64,000 bases of DNA from DASUCS01 sp041166385 (lineage in GTDB: Bacteria; Actinomycetota; Acidimicrobiia; Acidimicrobiales; JACDCH01), in assembly GCA_041166385.1 (NCBI GenBank), contig JBEEFW010000103.1, positions 1 to 64,000 on the forward strand, read 5' to 3'. The translations under genes were made by a program, and so were the position numbers. The notes beneath the pieces are model-generated. The model was not told the DNA's origin. It ran no database searches and saw only the letters and a program-made list of their open reading frames with translations. How positions within the stretch are numbered: the stretch's first letter is position 1; every line of letters begins with the position of its first letter. This document shows positions 24,792-32,204 of the stretch, piece by piece.

Positions 24792-25591
24792 CCCCGATGC
24801 CGGAGCACGACCTCTATCGCCTCGACCCGGCGGAGTTCGTTCCCGCCCGCGATCAGCTGGCGAAGGAGCTGCGCGCGGCAGGCCAGCGAGAGGAGGCCGC
24901 GGCGGTGAAGGCGTTGCGTCGGCCGACGGTTCCGGCCTGGGCCTTGAATCAGGTCAGCCACGCGCACCCGGACGAGGTCCAGGCGCTACTCGACGCGGCG
25001 GACGATGCGCGCACCGCGCAGCAAGCGGTGCTCGAGGGCGCCGATCGAGAGACGCTGCGCGACGCGTTGAACAGTCGGCGGGCCGCGCTACGCGCGGTCG
25101 CCCGTCACGCCCGAGACGTCGTCGAACAATCCGGACGCTCAGCCGACGCGCAGGAGCGGGAGGTCGACGCCGCACTGTTGACGATCGTCGACTCGCCCGA
25201 ACTGACCGAGACCTTGCGGCGCGGAGAGCTCGTCGACGTGCGCGCCACGGAAGATGCGAGCGAGGACCTCTCGTCGATGTTCTCCGCGTCGCTCGCCGCG
25301 GTGCCGACGAAGCCCGGGAGGTCGGAGAGAGCGCCGAAGCCGACGCCGCCGAAGGCGAAGCTCACCGTTGTCCGGGACGAACCTGATCCCGCGTCGGTCG
25401 CCAGGCTGGAGGAGACTCGCGAGCAAGTCCGAGTCACCAAGGAGGAGGAACGAGCCGCCGCCGAACGGCTCTCCGCAGCGAAGGCCGCACTGAAGCAGGC
25501 CGAACGCGACGTGGCGAGTGCCGACAAAGACGTCGACAGGGCCCGTCAAGCCGTCGAGCGCGCCGAACGCGCCCTACGAAAGCTGGAGTAG
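24788..25591 (+). CDS. Helical/coiled-coil protein of unknown function
   Basis: 267 residues from GTG 24788 overlapping the previous stop. The N-terminal block LYRLDPAEFVPARDQLAKEL and ALRRPTVPAWALNQV recurs in actinobacterial proteins of unknown function. A Pro/Lys linker near residues 175-200 leads to a long heptad-like coiled coil to the end (KEEERAAAERLSAAKAALKQ). No membrane segment. Gene coupling suggests it works with the 23559 product. It ends 66 nt before the convergent YceI gene. Confidence 0.75.
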   Translation: MTPMPEHDLYRLDPAEFVPARDQLAKELRAAGQREEAAAVKALRRPTVPAWALNQVSHAHPDEVQALLDAADDARTAQQAVLEGADRETLRDALNSRRAALRAVARHARDVVEQSGRSADAQEREVDAALLTIVDSPELTETLRRGELVDVRATEDASEDLSSMFSASLAAVPTKPGRSERAPKPTPPKAKLTVVRDEPDPASVARLEETREQVRVTKEEERAAAERLSAAKAALKQAERDVASADKDVDRARQAVERAERALRKLE

Positions 25592-25601
25592 GACGCGACA
25601 A

Positions 25602-25645
25602 ATCCAGTGCATGCACACACCGAAGTGCGTGCGCACGCACTGGAT
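25602..25645. terminator. Bidirectional hairpin between convergent genes
   Basis: ATCCAGTGC pairs perfectly with GCACTGGAT, and the stem extends by TGC/GCA past one A-C mismatch. It sits between the stop at 25591 (plus) and the YceI stop at 25658 (minus). No T-tract on either side. Confidence 0.55.
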
Positions 25646-25657
25646 CTGCCCAGAGAA

Positions 25658-26221
25658 CTACTTGTTGAGGACGGCTTCGATTTCGAGGTTCAACGTCACC
25701 TTGTCGCCGACGACGACGCCGCCGGTCTCGAGGACGGCGTTGAAGTCCACGCCGAAGTCACTGCGCTTGATCTCGCCGGTGGCGGTGAATCCTGTGCGCG
25801 TGTTCTCGTACGGGTCCTGGCCGAAGCCACCGAGCTCGAGCCGCAAGGGCACTTGCTTGGTCACGCCCTTCAACGACAGCTCGCCATCGAGGACGTACTC
25901 GTCGCCTTCGAGGCGAATGCCGGTCGAGCGGTAGGTCATGACCTTGTGGGCATCGACCTCGAAGAAGTCGGCCGAGCGGATGTGGTTGTCGCGGTCGACG
26001 TTGTTCGTGTCGATCGAGCTGAGGTCGATCTCGGCGGTGACGCTGGATTCGAGGGGGTTGTCGCCAGTGACGATGTCGCCGCCGAAGGTGTTGAACTTCC
26101 CGCGGACCTTGCTCACCATCATGTGCCGAACCGTGAAGCCGACCTCCGAGTGGACGGGGTCGATGGTCCAGGTACCGGCGACATACCCGGGAATGGTGCT
26201 CGCATTGCTCGTGACGGTCAT
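25658..26221 (-). CDS. YceI-family lipid-binding protein
   Basis: 187 residues from ATG 26221, with TGGAGGATG upstream; the longer upstream frame runs through the operators and MarR gene antisense. Typical YceI beta-barrel pattern: GTWTIDPVHSEVGFTVRHMM, then VRGKFNTFGG and the C-terminal SDFGVDFNAVLETGGVVVGD. There is no signal peptide, so this is a cytoplasmic actinobacterial form. YceI proteins bind isoprenoid or other hydrophobic ligands. It is divergent from a MarR regulator and preceded by two MarR-type palindromes. Confidence 0.94.
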   Translation of the reverse strand: MTVTSNASTIPGYVAGTWTIDPVHSEVGFTVRHMMVSKVRGKFNTFGGDIVTGDNPLESSVTAEIDLSSIDTNNVDRDNHIRSADFFEVDAHKVMTYRSTGIRLEGDEYVLDGELSLKGVTKQVPLRLELGGFGQDPYENTRTGFTATGEIKRSDFGVDFNAVLETGGVVVGDKVTLNLEIEAVLNK

Positions 26222-26241
26222 TTTCTCATCCTCCAGAAGTG

Positions 26242-26255
26242 GTTGATACATCAAC
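26242..26255. promoter_or_regulatory. MarR-type operator 1
   Basis: GTTGAT-AC-ATCAAC, perfect 6-bp arms. It lies 21 nt upstream of the yceI start codon. It is the exact reverse complement of operator 2, so the two sites are inverted copies about three helical turns apart. Confidence 0.65.
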
Positions 26256-26273
26256 TTCGGGTGCTGTAACGAG

Positions 26274-26287
26274 GTTGATGTATCAAC
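26274..26287. promoter_or_regulatory. MarR-type operator 2
   Basis: GTTGAT-GT-ATCAAC, perfect arms, 18 nt upstream of the marR-type ATG and 6 nt upstream of its -10-like TAGAAT. It covers the -35 region, which suggests autorepression. Confidence 0.65.
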
Positions 26288-26293
26288 TATTCC

Positions 26294-26299
26294 TAGAAT
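26294..26299 (+). promoter_or_regulatory. -10-like TAGAAT for marR-type gene
   Basis: TAGAAT ends 6 nt before the ATG at 26306, consistent with a leaderless or near-leaderless transcript; AGGA at 26301-26304 is too close to act as a normal ribosome site. Confidence 0.4.
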
Positions 26300-26305
26300 C
26301 AGGAC

Positions 26306-26791
26306 ATGGCCCGTTCCAAGTGGTTGACCCCGCAGGAGCAACGGGCCTGGCGCGCGTTCTTGCACATGCAGCGGGAGTTCGGCGGCCGGATCGCCCACGC
26401 CATCCAGCACGACACCGGACTGTCAGGTGCGGACTACGAGGTGCTGGTCAACCTGTCCGAGGCGCCCACAGGGCGCATGCGGGCGTACGAGCTCGGTACT
26501 GCCACGCAGTGGGAGAAGAGTCGGCTCTCGCATCACATCACCCGCATGGTCGATCGCGGGCTCGTGCAGCGGGAGACGTGCTCGACCGACAGCCGCGGGG
26601 CGTTCGTCGTGTTGACTCCCAAGGGACGTTCGGCGATCGAGGCCGCGGCTCCGAAGCACGTCGAGCACGTGCGGCGCTGGTTCATCGACTCGCTGACCTC
26701 CGAGCAGCTCGACGCGCTCGCCGAGATCTCCGAGACGATCACCGCCAGGCTGGCCGAGGACGCGGACCAGTGTCCGCCGCCGTCCTGCTAG
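26306..26791 (+). CDS. MarR-family regulator
   Basis: 161 residues. The winged helix runs from SGADYEVLVNLSEAPTGRMR through WEKSRLSHHITRMVDRGLVQ to the wing RGAFVVLTPKGRSAIE. Flanking helices at both ends give the MarR dimer fold. It is divergent from yceI with two palindromic operators between them, and a related site precedes pirin at 3.05 kb, so the regulon may join pirin and YceI. The C-terminal tail has two cysteines (DQCPPPSC) that could sense oxidants (inference). Confidence 0.92.
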   Translation: MARSKWLTPQEQRAWRAFLHMQREFGGRIAHAIQHDTGLSGADYEVLVNLSEAPTGRMRAYELGTATQWEKSRLSHHITRMVDRGLVQRETCSTDSRGAFVVLTPKGRSAIEAAAPKHVEHVRRWFIDSLTSEQLDALAEISETITARLAEDADQCPPPSC

Positions 26792-26800
26792 CAGCTCACG

Positions 26801-27616
26801 TCACGCAAGCCCCATGAGGGATTTGCCTATAGCGGCGAACTCGCCGCTCGACATCGTCTGATATCCCTGGACGAGCATCTCCGCGTCGGGGCCACAGATC
26901 GAGCGCATCGGCGGATCGTGCATCGTCGCGACCTCGACGATCTTGTCGGCCACTTCGGTCGGATTGCCACCGTCGGCCACGCCTTTGGCATAGAAGTCAC
27001 GCACTTGGCGCTCGACGTCGGCGTAGGGGCCGTCGGCGATGTCTCCTTGTTCGGCGATGCTCTTGTCGGTGATCGAGGTGGCGTAGAAGCCGGGCTCGAC
27101 CAGCGCCATCCTGATGCCGAAGTCGGCGACTTCCGAAGCCAGCGCCTCGGTGAGCCGGTCGAGAGCGACCTTGCTGGCGGAGTAGAAGGCGTTGTAGCTC
27201 GTCGGGATGAGCGCGGCCACCGACGTGACGTTCACGATGCGTCCGTCGCCCTGTGCGCGCATGGCCGGCAGCACGGCGCGCATCGTTCGAATGGCGCCCC
27301 AGAAGTTCGTTTCCATCGTGCTGCGGGCCAACTCCCACGGAGACGCTTCGACGGCGCCGATGAAGCCGACGCCCGCGTTGTTCACGAGCACATCGATGCG
27401 GCCGTCTCGCTCGAGCACAGCGCTGATACATGCGTCGACTGACGCGTCGTCGTTCACGTCGAGCGCGTGCACGGTGATGTCACCGTGCTCGGCGAGATCC
27501 TCGCCGTCGGCGGGGCGACGCATCGTGGCCCAGACCTGATCGCCCCGGACCCCGAACTGCTTCGCGGCTTCTCGCCCGAACCCGCTGCTGCACCCCGTGA
27601 TCACGACGACGGCCAT
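26801..27616 (-). CDS. Short-chain dehydrogenase/reductase
   Basis: 271 residues from ATG 27616, with TACAGT 7 nt upstream. Motifs: VVVITGCSSGFG, NNAGVGFIG, Ser in NVTSVAALIP and YSASK. The GCSSGFG glycine motif and the C-terminal region resemble the retinol/17-beta-type SDRs that actinobacteria carry in many copies. Substrate unknown. It is divergent, by only 30 nt, from an alpha/beta hydrolase and convergent with marR. Confidence 0.91.
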   Translation of the reverse strand: MAVVVITGCSSGFGREAAKQFGVRGDQVWATMRRPADGEDLAEHGDITVHALDVNDDASVDACISAVLERDGRIDVLVNNAGVGFIGAVEASPWELARSTMETNFWGAIRTMRAVLPAMRAQGDGRIVNVTSVAALIPTSYNAFYSASKVALDRLTEALASEVADFGIRMALVEPGFYATSITDKSIAEQGDIADGPYADVERQVRDFYAKGVADGGNPTEVADKIVEVATMHDPPMRSICGPDAEMLVQGYQTMSSGEFAAIGKSLMGLA

Positions 27617-27623
27617 GCGCCGG

Positions 27624-27629
27624 ACTGTA
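27624..27629 (-). promoter_or_regulatory. -10-like TACAGT for SDR gene
   Basis: TACAGT on the minus strand ends exactly 7 nt before the ATG at 27616. Confidence 0.4.
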
Positions 27630-27633
27630 GGCG

Positions 27634-27639
27634 TACGAT
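27634..27639 (+). promoter_or_regulatory. -10-like TACGAT for hydrolase gene
   Basis: TACGAT ends exactly 7 nt before the ATG at 27647. The two divergent elements fit into a 30-nt gap, so any -35 lies inside the opposite coding sequence. Confidence 0.4.
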
Positions 27640-27646
27640 CCGCTCC

Positions 27647-28489
27647 ATGCGTGTGGAAGCGGGGGACATCAAGCTCTGGTTCGACGTCGAAGGATCCGGG
27701 CTCGTTCCCGATGGTCCCGAGATGCGCGAGCGCCCGACGTTGTTGCTGCTTCACGGTGGTCCGGGCTTCGATCACAGCCTGTTCAAGCCGGCGTACGACC
27801 AGCTGGCCGACGTCGCGCAGGTCATCTATCTCGATCACCGCGGCAACGGCCGGAGCGAGTACGGCGAACGGGACAAATGGCGGCTCGACGTGTGGGCCGA
27901 CGATGTGCGGGCGTTCTGCGATGCATTGGACATCGAGCACCCGATCGTCCTGGGCTGGTCGTTCGGGGGCATGGTGGCGATGGAGTACGCCGCACGGCAC
28001 CCCGAGCATCCGGCGAAGCTGATCCTGCAGTCGACCGCCGCGCAGATGGGCATCGATCGCATCGTCGAAGGTTTCCGTCGGGTGGGGGGCGACGAGGCGG
28101 CCGAGGTTGCGCGCGTGTTCTGGACGGGCGACGCCGGTCCCGAAGCAATGCTCGCCTACGCCACGACCTGTCTTCCCCTCTACAGCCCGACGCCGATGGA
28201 CCCGGCCGCGCAGCCGCGCGTGCAGATGAACGTCGAGCTGCTGATGGATCCCGGAACGGTCATGCGCGACATGAACCTCCTCCCCGGGCTCGCAAAGGTC
28301 GCGTGTCCAACGCTGGTGATCGGCGGCGAGGACGACCCGATCTGCCCGATCGAAGGCATGCAGGACATCGTCGACGCGCTGCCTGCCGAGCTCGTGCGCT
28401 TCGAGCGCATCCCCAAGGCCGGACACATGGCCAACGACGATGATCCCGAGCGCTTCTTCGGGGTGGTGCGCGACTTCGTCGTCAGCTGA
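27647..28489 (+). CDS. Alpha/beta hydrolase, proline-iminopeptidase-like
   Basis: 280 residues from ATG 27647, with TACGAT 7 nt upstream. Oxyanion motif LLLHGGPGFDHS at about residue 33, DHRGNGRS, nucleophile serine in GWSFGGM near 107, acid in GGEDDPI and the catalytic His in KAGHMAND. HGGPG is the signature of the prolyl aminopeptidase branch, though many members hydrolyse other small esters or amides. Its 3' end overlaps the convergent EthD-like gene by 8 nt. Confidence 0.9.
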   Translation: MRVEAGDIKLWFDVEGSGLVPDGPEMRERPTLLLLHGGPGFDHSLFKPAYDQLADVAQVIYLDHRGNGRSEYGERDKWRLDVWADDVRAFCDALDIEHPIVLGWSFGGMVAMEYAARHPEHPAKLILQSTAAQMGIDRIVEGFRRVGGDEAAEVARVFWTGDAGPEAMLAYATTCLPLYSPTPMDPAAQPRVQMNVELLMDPGTVMRDMNLLPGLAKVACPTLVIGGEDDPICPIEGMQDIVDALPAELVRFERIPKAGHMANDDDPERFFGVVRDFVVS

Positions 28490-29195
28490 ACGGCGACGCG
28501 AACACGTACTGACTGGTCGGCACGACGTCGATGTTCTCGCTCGCGCCGAAGCGCGCGGTGCTCTCGCCCATGGCGGTCATGTTCTTGGTCAGCTTCTCAT
28601 CGTCGCCGACGGCGTCGAAGAAGGCGTGGAGGTCGGTGAGCGCGTCGATCGGGAACAGCTCCTCGACGATGCCGTCGAACGCCGGGGCGTCGTCGGTCAG
28701 CGCTCGGACGACGACGTTCTGCGTGTAACCAAACGTGCTCTGCGTGTCGACCGCGAGCTGTGAGTGACCGTTCTGCCACGCGTCGAGCCACTCCTCCTTC
28801 GTCAGGCGATCAGGTCGTCGAAGGAACGCGAGGTTGGCGAACCCGTCGGTCCGTGTGCCCGCCGGAGCCACCCGGCTGGAGTTGCGCAGGGGCGTGGACT
28901 CGGTGACGAGGTAGCCGGCGAGCGCCGAGCTCGCGCTGGCGAGTACGGCCTCGATCGGTCGACGGACGCTGTCCATCGCCGTCTCGACCCACACGCTGAC
29001 GACGGCTTCCATCTGCGGATCGAGCTCAGCCAGCCGCACCATCGCATCCGCGACTGCGCTGTCAGCGACGTTCACCTGCAGACCGCGGACGCCGAGCGAG
29101 AGCACCCGGGACGCGACGTCGCCGACCAGGCGCTCTGTCAACGAGTTCACCGAATCGTCGGCTGGGCGCCACAGGACATACACGACCTTCTCCAT
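28482..29195 (-). CDS. EthD-domain protein
   Basis: 237 residues from ATG 29195, preceded at 7 nt by TACTGT. A weak tandem of ferredoxin-like (EthD/dabb) units: the C-terminal one has RLTKEEWLDAWQNGHSQLA and FGYTQNVVVRAL, typical of EthD. Such proteins bind or hydrolyse small molecules; EthD itself supports ether degradation. Related small EthD proteins accompany SDR/LLM genes in actinobacterial lipid catabolism. Divergent from the SnoaL-like gene by 30 nt. Confidence 0.78.
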   Translation of the reverse strand: MEKVVYVLWRPADDSVNSLTERLVGDVASRVLSLGVRGLQVNVADSAVADAMVRLAELDPQMEAVVSVWVETAMDSVRRPIEAVLASASSALAGYLVTESTPLRNSSRVAPAGTRTDGFANLAFLRRPDRLTKEEWLDAWQNGHSQLAVDTQSTFGYTQNVVVRALTDDAPAFDGIVEELFPIDALTDLHAFFDAVGDDEKLTKNMTAMGESTARFGASENIDVVPTSQYVFASPFS

Positions 29196-29202
29196 GGATC
29201 GC

Positions 29203-29208
29203 ACAGTA
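29203..29208 (-). promoter_or_regulatory. -10-like TACTGT for EthD gene
   Basis: TACTGT on the minus strand ends exactly 7 nt before the ATG at 29195. Confidence 0.4.
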
Positions 29209-29212
29209 CGCG

Positions 29213-29218
29213 TAGCCT
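29213..29218 (+). promoter_or_regulatory. -10-like TAGCCT for SnoaL-like gene
   Basis: TAGCCT ends exactly 7 nt before the GTG at 29226, mirroring the divergent element 4 nt away. Confidence 0.4.
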
Positions 29219-29225
29219 GCGCGCC

Positions 29226-29717
29226 GTGACTCCCGAACAACTGGTCGAGCTCGAGCTCCTCAAACGCCTCAAGTACAAGTACGTCCGTTGCCTCGATCAG
29301 AAGCTGTTCGACGAGATCGGCGACTGCTTCGTCGAGGAGGCCACCGCGAGCTACGGCGGTGGCGCGTACACGTACGAGGGGCGCGACGCGATCATCGACT
29401 TCCTGCGCACGTCGATGGGTTCCACCAAGATGCTCACGAGCCACAAGGTGCACCACCCGGAGATCGAGCTCACCGGACCGACAACGGCCACGGGCGTCTG
29501 GGCCCTCGACGACGTCGTGGTGATGAGCGAGCTCAACCTCACGGTGCGCGGCGCGGCGTACTACACCGATGAGTACGTGAAGGTCGGCGACGAATGGCGT
29601 ATCCGCCACACCGGCTACAAGCGTGTGTACGAGGAGCTGGCCCCACGAGCCGCGGACATCACATTGACGGCCAGTTGGTGGGACACCGACGGCCGTAGCT
29701 CCCTTCCGGCCGGTTAG
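29226..29717 (+). CDS. SnoaL/NTF2-like protein
   Basis: 163 residues from GTG 29226 (VTPEQLVELELLKRLKYKYV), a start fixed by the TAGCCT 7 nt upstream. The cone-shaped NTF2 fold is indicated by KYVRCLDQKLFDEIGDCFVE, GRDAIIDFLR, and the C-terminal GDEWRIRHTGYKRVYEE. SnoaL-like_4 proteins include dehydratases and isomerases acting on steroids and lipids; the catalytic residue is not identifiable. The stop overlaps the convergent LLM gene by 4 nt. Confidence 0.87.
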   Translation: MTPEQLVELELLKRLKYKYVRCLDQKLFDEIGDCFVEEATASYGGGAYTYEGRDAIIDFLRTSMGSTKMLTSHKVHHPEIELTGPTTATGVWALDDVVVMSELNLTVRGAAYYTDEYVKVGDEWRIRHTGYKRVYEELAPRAADITLTASWWDTDGRSSLPAG

Positions 29718-30601
29718 CCCAACCGCACCTTGGCGATCACGTTGTCGGCGTAGGCGTACAGCGCGTCGAGCTTCGCTTGTAGTGGTTCCGTGTCGGGCTC
29801 GCGGCTGTACGGGTTCGCGGCGCTGAAGCCTCCGAGCGTGTGGGTCACGCCTTGGTCCTCGAGGCGCTTGACACCGTCGGCCGTGAACGAGTCCATCGTG
29901 ATGGCGTGGATCTCGAACGGCGCGTCCGCTCGGCCGTGCTCCTCGCGCAGCTCACGCAACCGCGTGAGCGTGGTGGCGAGTTGCTCGTCGGACATGCCGG
30001 CGCTGATCCAGCCGTCACCGATGCGAGCGGCCCGCTTGAGGTTGGCGTCGCCGTGCCCGCCGATGAGGATCGGGATCGGTTCCGACGGCGTCGGGTTCAT
30101 CTTGATGGCGGGAAAGCGGTAGTGCTCGCCGTCGTACTCGAAGTACTCGCCTGTGGTGAGGCCGCGCACGATCTCGATGCATTCGTCGAAGCGGCGCCCG
30201 CGGCGCGCCCACGGCAGCTCGACCATCTCGTAGTCGTCGGGCCACGGGCTGCTACCGACACCGAGCGCAAACCGCTCGCCGGTGAGCACCGCGAGCGTGG
30301 TGACTTCCTTGGCGAAGATCACCGGATGACGGATCGGCAGTTTCAGCACGTTGGTCACGAAGCGGATCCGCCCGGTGACGGCGGCCATCGTCGCCACGGC
30401 GATGAGCGGCTCCACGAGGGGCTTGTGCTCGAGGAACTCGCGCGACCCGTCCGGTGTGTAGGGGTAGGTGCTCTCGGATTCACGCGGGTAGGCGATGCTG
30501 TCCGGCACCGCGATCACGTCGTAGCCCGCGTCCTCGGCCGTCTTGGCCATGGGTGCGATGAATGCAGGGTCGGTCATGGCAATGGCGGCGATGAACTTCA
30601 C
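29714..30601 (-). CDS. F420-dependent LLM-class (luciferase-like) oxidoreductase
   Basis: 295 residues from GTG 30601 (VKFIAAIAMTDPAFI); the open frame continues upstream, but only as antisense of the DsbA-like gene. Luciferase-like barrel motifs: AVPDSIAYPRESESTYPY, VTNVLKLPIRHPVIFAKEV, RFALGVGSSPWPDDY and PILIGGHGDANLKRAARIGD. The last is typical of F420-using members. Likely a hydride transfer to a lipid or xenobiotic substrate. Divergent from the DsbA-like isomerase by 36 nt. Confidence 0.9.
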   Translation of the reverse strand: MKFIAAIAMTDPAFIAPMAKTAEDAGYDVIAVPDSIAYPRESESTYPYTPDGSREFLEHKPLVEPLIAVATMAAVTGRIRFVTNVLKLPIRHPVIFAKEVTTLAVLTGERFALGVGSSPWPDDYEMVELPWARRGRRFDECIEIVRGLTTGEYFEYDGEHYRFPAIKMNPTPSEPIPILIGGHGDANLKRAARIGDGWISAGMSDEQLATTLTRLRELREEHGRADAPFEIHAITMDSFTADGVKRLEDQGVTHTLGGFSAANPYSREPDTEPLQAKLDALYAYADNVIAKVRLG

Positions 30602-30637
30602 GGCCGCGAATGATGGCAGGCCGGATAGAAAGCAGCG

Positions 30638-31270
30638 GTGGCCGACCTCGAGTTCTTCTGGGATCCGGTGTGTCCGTGGGCATGGATCACGTCGCGGTGG
30701 GTGGTGAACGTGCTGGAGGAGCGGCCGATGGAAGTCGACTGGCGCTTCATCTCCCTGCGCATGGTCAATCACGACAAGAACTACGAGAAGGACTTCGCCC
30801 CTGGCTACGAACGGGGCCACATGCGTGGGCTCGAGTTGTTGCGCGTCGCTGCCGCCGTGCGGGCCGAGCTCGGCGGCAACGCCGTGCTCCCGCTGTACAC
30901 CGTGTTCGGCCGCACGATTCACAACGAGCGGAACCGCGAGGTGTTCGACACCACAGCGGGGGTGGAGGCTGCGCTCGCGGAGTTGGGCTATCCCGTCGCG
31001 CTCGCTGCGGCCGCGACGAAGCCAGACCACGACGACCTCATCTGGTCGGAGACCAACCAGGCGCTCGATCGGTGCGGAGGCAACATCGGCACGCCGGTGT
31101 TGTCGTTCGCTCCGCCCGACGGTCCGAGCTTTTTCGGACCGGTCATCAACCGCGCGCCGAAAGGCAAGGAAGCCGTCGAACTGTGGGATGCCGTGTGGGC
31201 GCTGGGCTCGAACCCGCACTTCAGCGAGCTCAAGCGCTCCACCCGCGGCCGACCTGAGTTCGAGTCCTGA
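30638..31270 (+). CDS. DsbA-family / 2-hydroxychromene-2-carboxylate isomerase-like protein
   Basis: 210 residues from GTG 30638. Thioredoxin-fold start LEFFWDPVCPWAWITSRWV with a single-cysteine CPWA in place of CxxC, so it is not a disulfide oxidase. The helical insert and C-terminal NIGTPVLSFAPPDGPSFFGP fit the HCCA isomerase/FrnE group. This group includes glutathione- or mycothiol-dependent isomerases; here mycothiol would be the likely thiol (inference). Ends before a hairpin shared with the NadD-like gene. Confidence 0.85.
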   Translation: MADLEFFWDPVCPWAWITSRWVVNVLEERPMEVDWRFISLRMVNHDKNYEKDFAPGYERGHMRGLELLRVAAAVRAELGGNAVLPLYTVFGRTIHNERNREVFDTTAGVEAALAELGYPVALAAAATKPDHDDLIWSETNQALDRCGGNIGTPVLSFAPPDGPSFFGPVINRAPKGKEAVELWDAVWALGSNPHFSELKRSTRGRPEFES

Positions 31271-31276
31271 CTCCCT

Positions 31277-31327
31277 CGTTCTTGCGCTGACAGACCACCG
31301 TATGAGGGGTTCAGCGGCGCAAGAACG
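31277..31327. terminator. Convergent hairpin reaching into the NadD-like 3' end
   Basis: CGTTCTTGCGC (31277-31287) pairs perfectly with GCGCAAGAACG (31317-31327), with partial pairing of the flanks. The 3' arm is the last codons of the minus-strand gene at 31311, so the coding end doubles as a terminator arm. No T-tract. Confidence 0.5.
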
Positions 31328-31808
31328 GGAGGGCCTCGGGGACGACGAGCTCGGTGCGGCCGTCGCGGGCCGCGGTGGACGAGACGTCGGGCAGTTCGAC
31401 GTCGAGCACCACACATCCGTGTGGCACCGGGAAGTCGTGACGCGGCGCAACCGCCAGTTTCGGCAACCGCGCCACCGCGGCATCACGCGCGGCCTCTGAC
31501 TCGTAGAACGACGGGTCGAGTACCTGCGTCCACTTGTCGGCGCCCAACACCAACACGTCGTAGCCCTGCGCGATGTCGGCCAGGTGCAACTGATCGGTGA
31601 CCACGACATGCAGCCACGCACGCGCGGCCGCGACTGCCTCGAGCATCGCGACGCGCGTCGCCAGCGGCCGCATGCCCGACTTGCCGAGCGGATTCGGGTT
31701 CACGAGGAGATCGACGCTCGACAGCTCGCACTGCGAGCGAGCTGCCTCCGCGATCGCGAGATGAGCGATCGTCGGCGGGTCGAACGTCCCCGGGTAGGCG
31801 CCGCGCAC
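31311..31808 (-). CDS. NadD-like nucleotidyltransferase
   Basis: 165 residues from GTG 31808, one base after the upstream EthD gene's stop. Nucleotidyltransferase motif GAYPGTFDPPTIAHLAIAE at the N-terminus and SSTAAR near the C-terminus match the NadD signatures (GxFDPxHxxH and SSTxxR), although the first His is Thr here. It is shorter than typical NadD (about 190-215) and lacks the usual dinucleotide context (rsfS, obg, proB). It is therefore more likely a specialised adenylyl/cytidylyl transferase paralogue than the housekeeping enzyme. Confidence 0.75.
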   Translation of the reverse strand: MRGAYPGTFDPPTIAHLAIAEAARSQCELSSVDLLVNPNPLGKSGMRPLATRVAMLEAVAAARAWLHVVVTDQLHLADIAQGYDVLVLGADKWTQVLDPSFYESEAARDAAVARLPKLAVAPRHDFPVPHGCVVLDVELPDVSSTAARDGRTELVVPEALPFLRR

Positions 31809-31809
31809 G

Positions 31810-32181
31810 TCAGCCGATGATCTCGACCTCGTCACCGAGCCAGAGCGCTGACCGGCCGAGGTCGATGAACCGGGCTTCGTCGGTGAGCAGGGCCTGACCA
31901 GCGGCCATCCCTTCCGGGGTCGAGCTCGCTGCCGTCAGCGCGTCGAGGTCGTCCCACCAGAGCTCCGCGGCGCCGTCGAAGGGTTCGAGCGCAGTGCGGC
32001 TGGCCTGCAACACATCGTTCAGTGACGTTTCGATCCGGTGCATCTGCACATAGCGGCGGATGCCGAGCACGTCATGAAAGGAGCGGACGAGCGGGCCGTG
32101 CTCGTCTCGCCAGTATCGATGGAACTCGTCGATCGCGATGTCGTCTCGCCGGCGGACGGCGAACGTGAGCTTGATCACCAC
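31810..32181 (-). CDS. EthD-domain protein
   Basis: 123 residues from GTG 32181 (a second GTG follows at 32178). EthD signature VIKLTFAVRRRDDIAIDEFH then YWRDEHGPLVRSFHDVLGI, the family's W-x-x-x-H-x-P-L core. It is a dimeric alpha-beta barrel of unknown chemistry, often found with CoA-transferases and lipid-catabolic genes, as here: a CoA-transferase is divergent by 23 nt. TACTAA lies 6 nt upstream on the minus strand. Confidence 0.88.
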   Translation of the reverse strand: MVIKLTFAVRRRDDIAIDEFHRYWRDEHGPLVRSFHDVLGIRRYVQMHRIETSLNDVLQASRTALEPFDGAAELWWDDLDALTAASSTPEGMAAGQALLTDEARFIDLGRSALWLGDEVEIIG

Positions 32182-32191
32182 CCTTGCTTAG

Positions 32192-32197
32192 TACGTT
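32192..32197 (+). promoter_or_regulatory. -10-like TACGTT for CoA-transferase
   Basis: TACGTT ends exactly 7 nt before the GTG at 32205, which supports that start over the in-frame TTG at 32184. Confidence 0.4.
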
Positions 32198-32204
32198 GCC
32201 GTTG

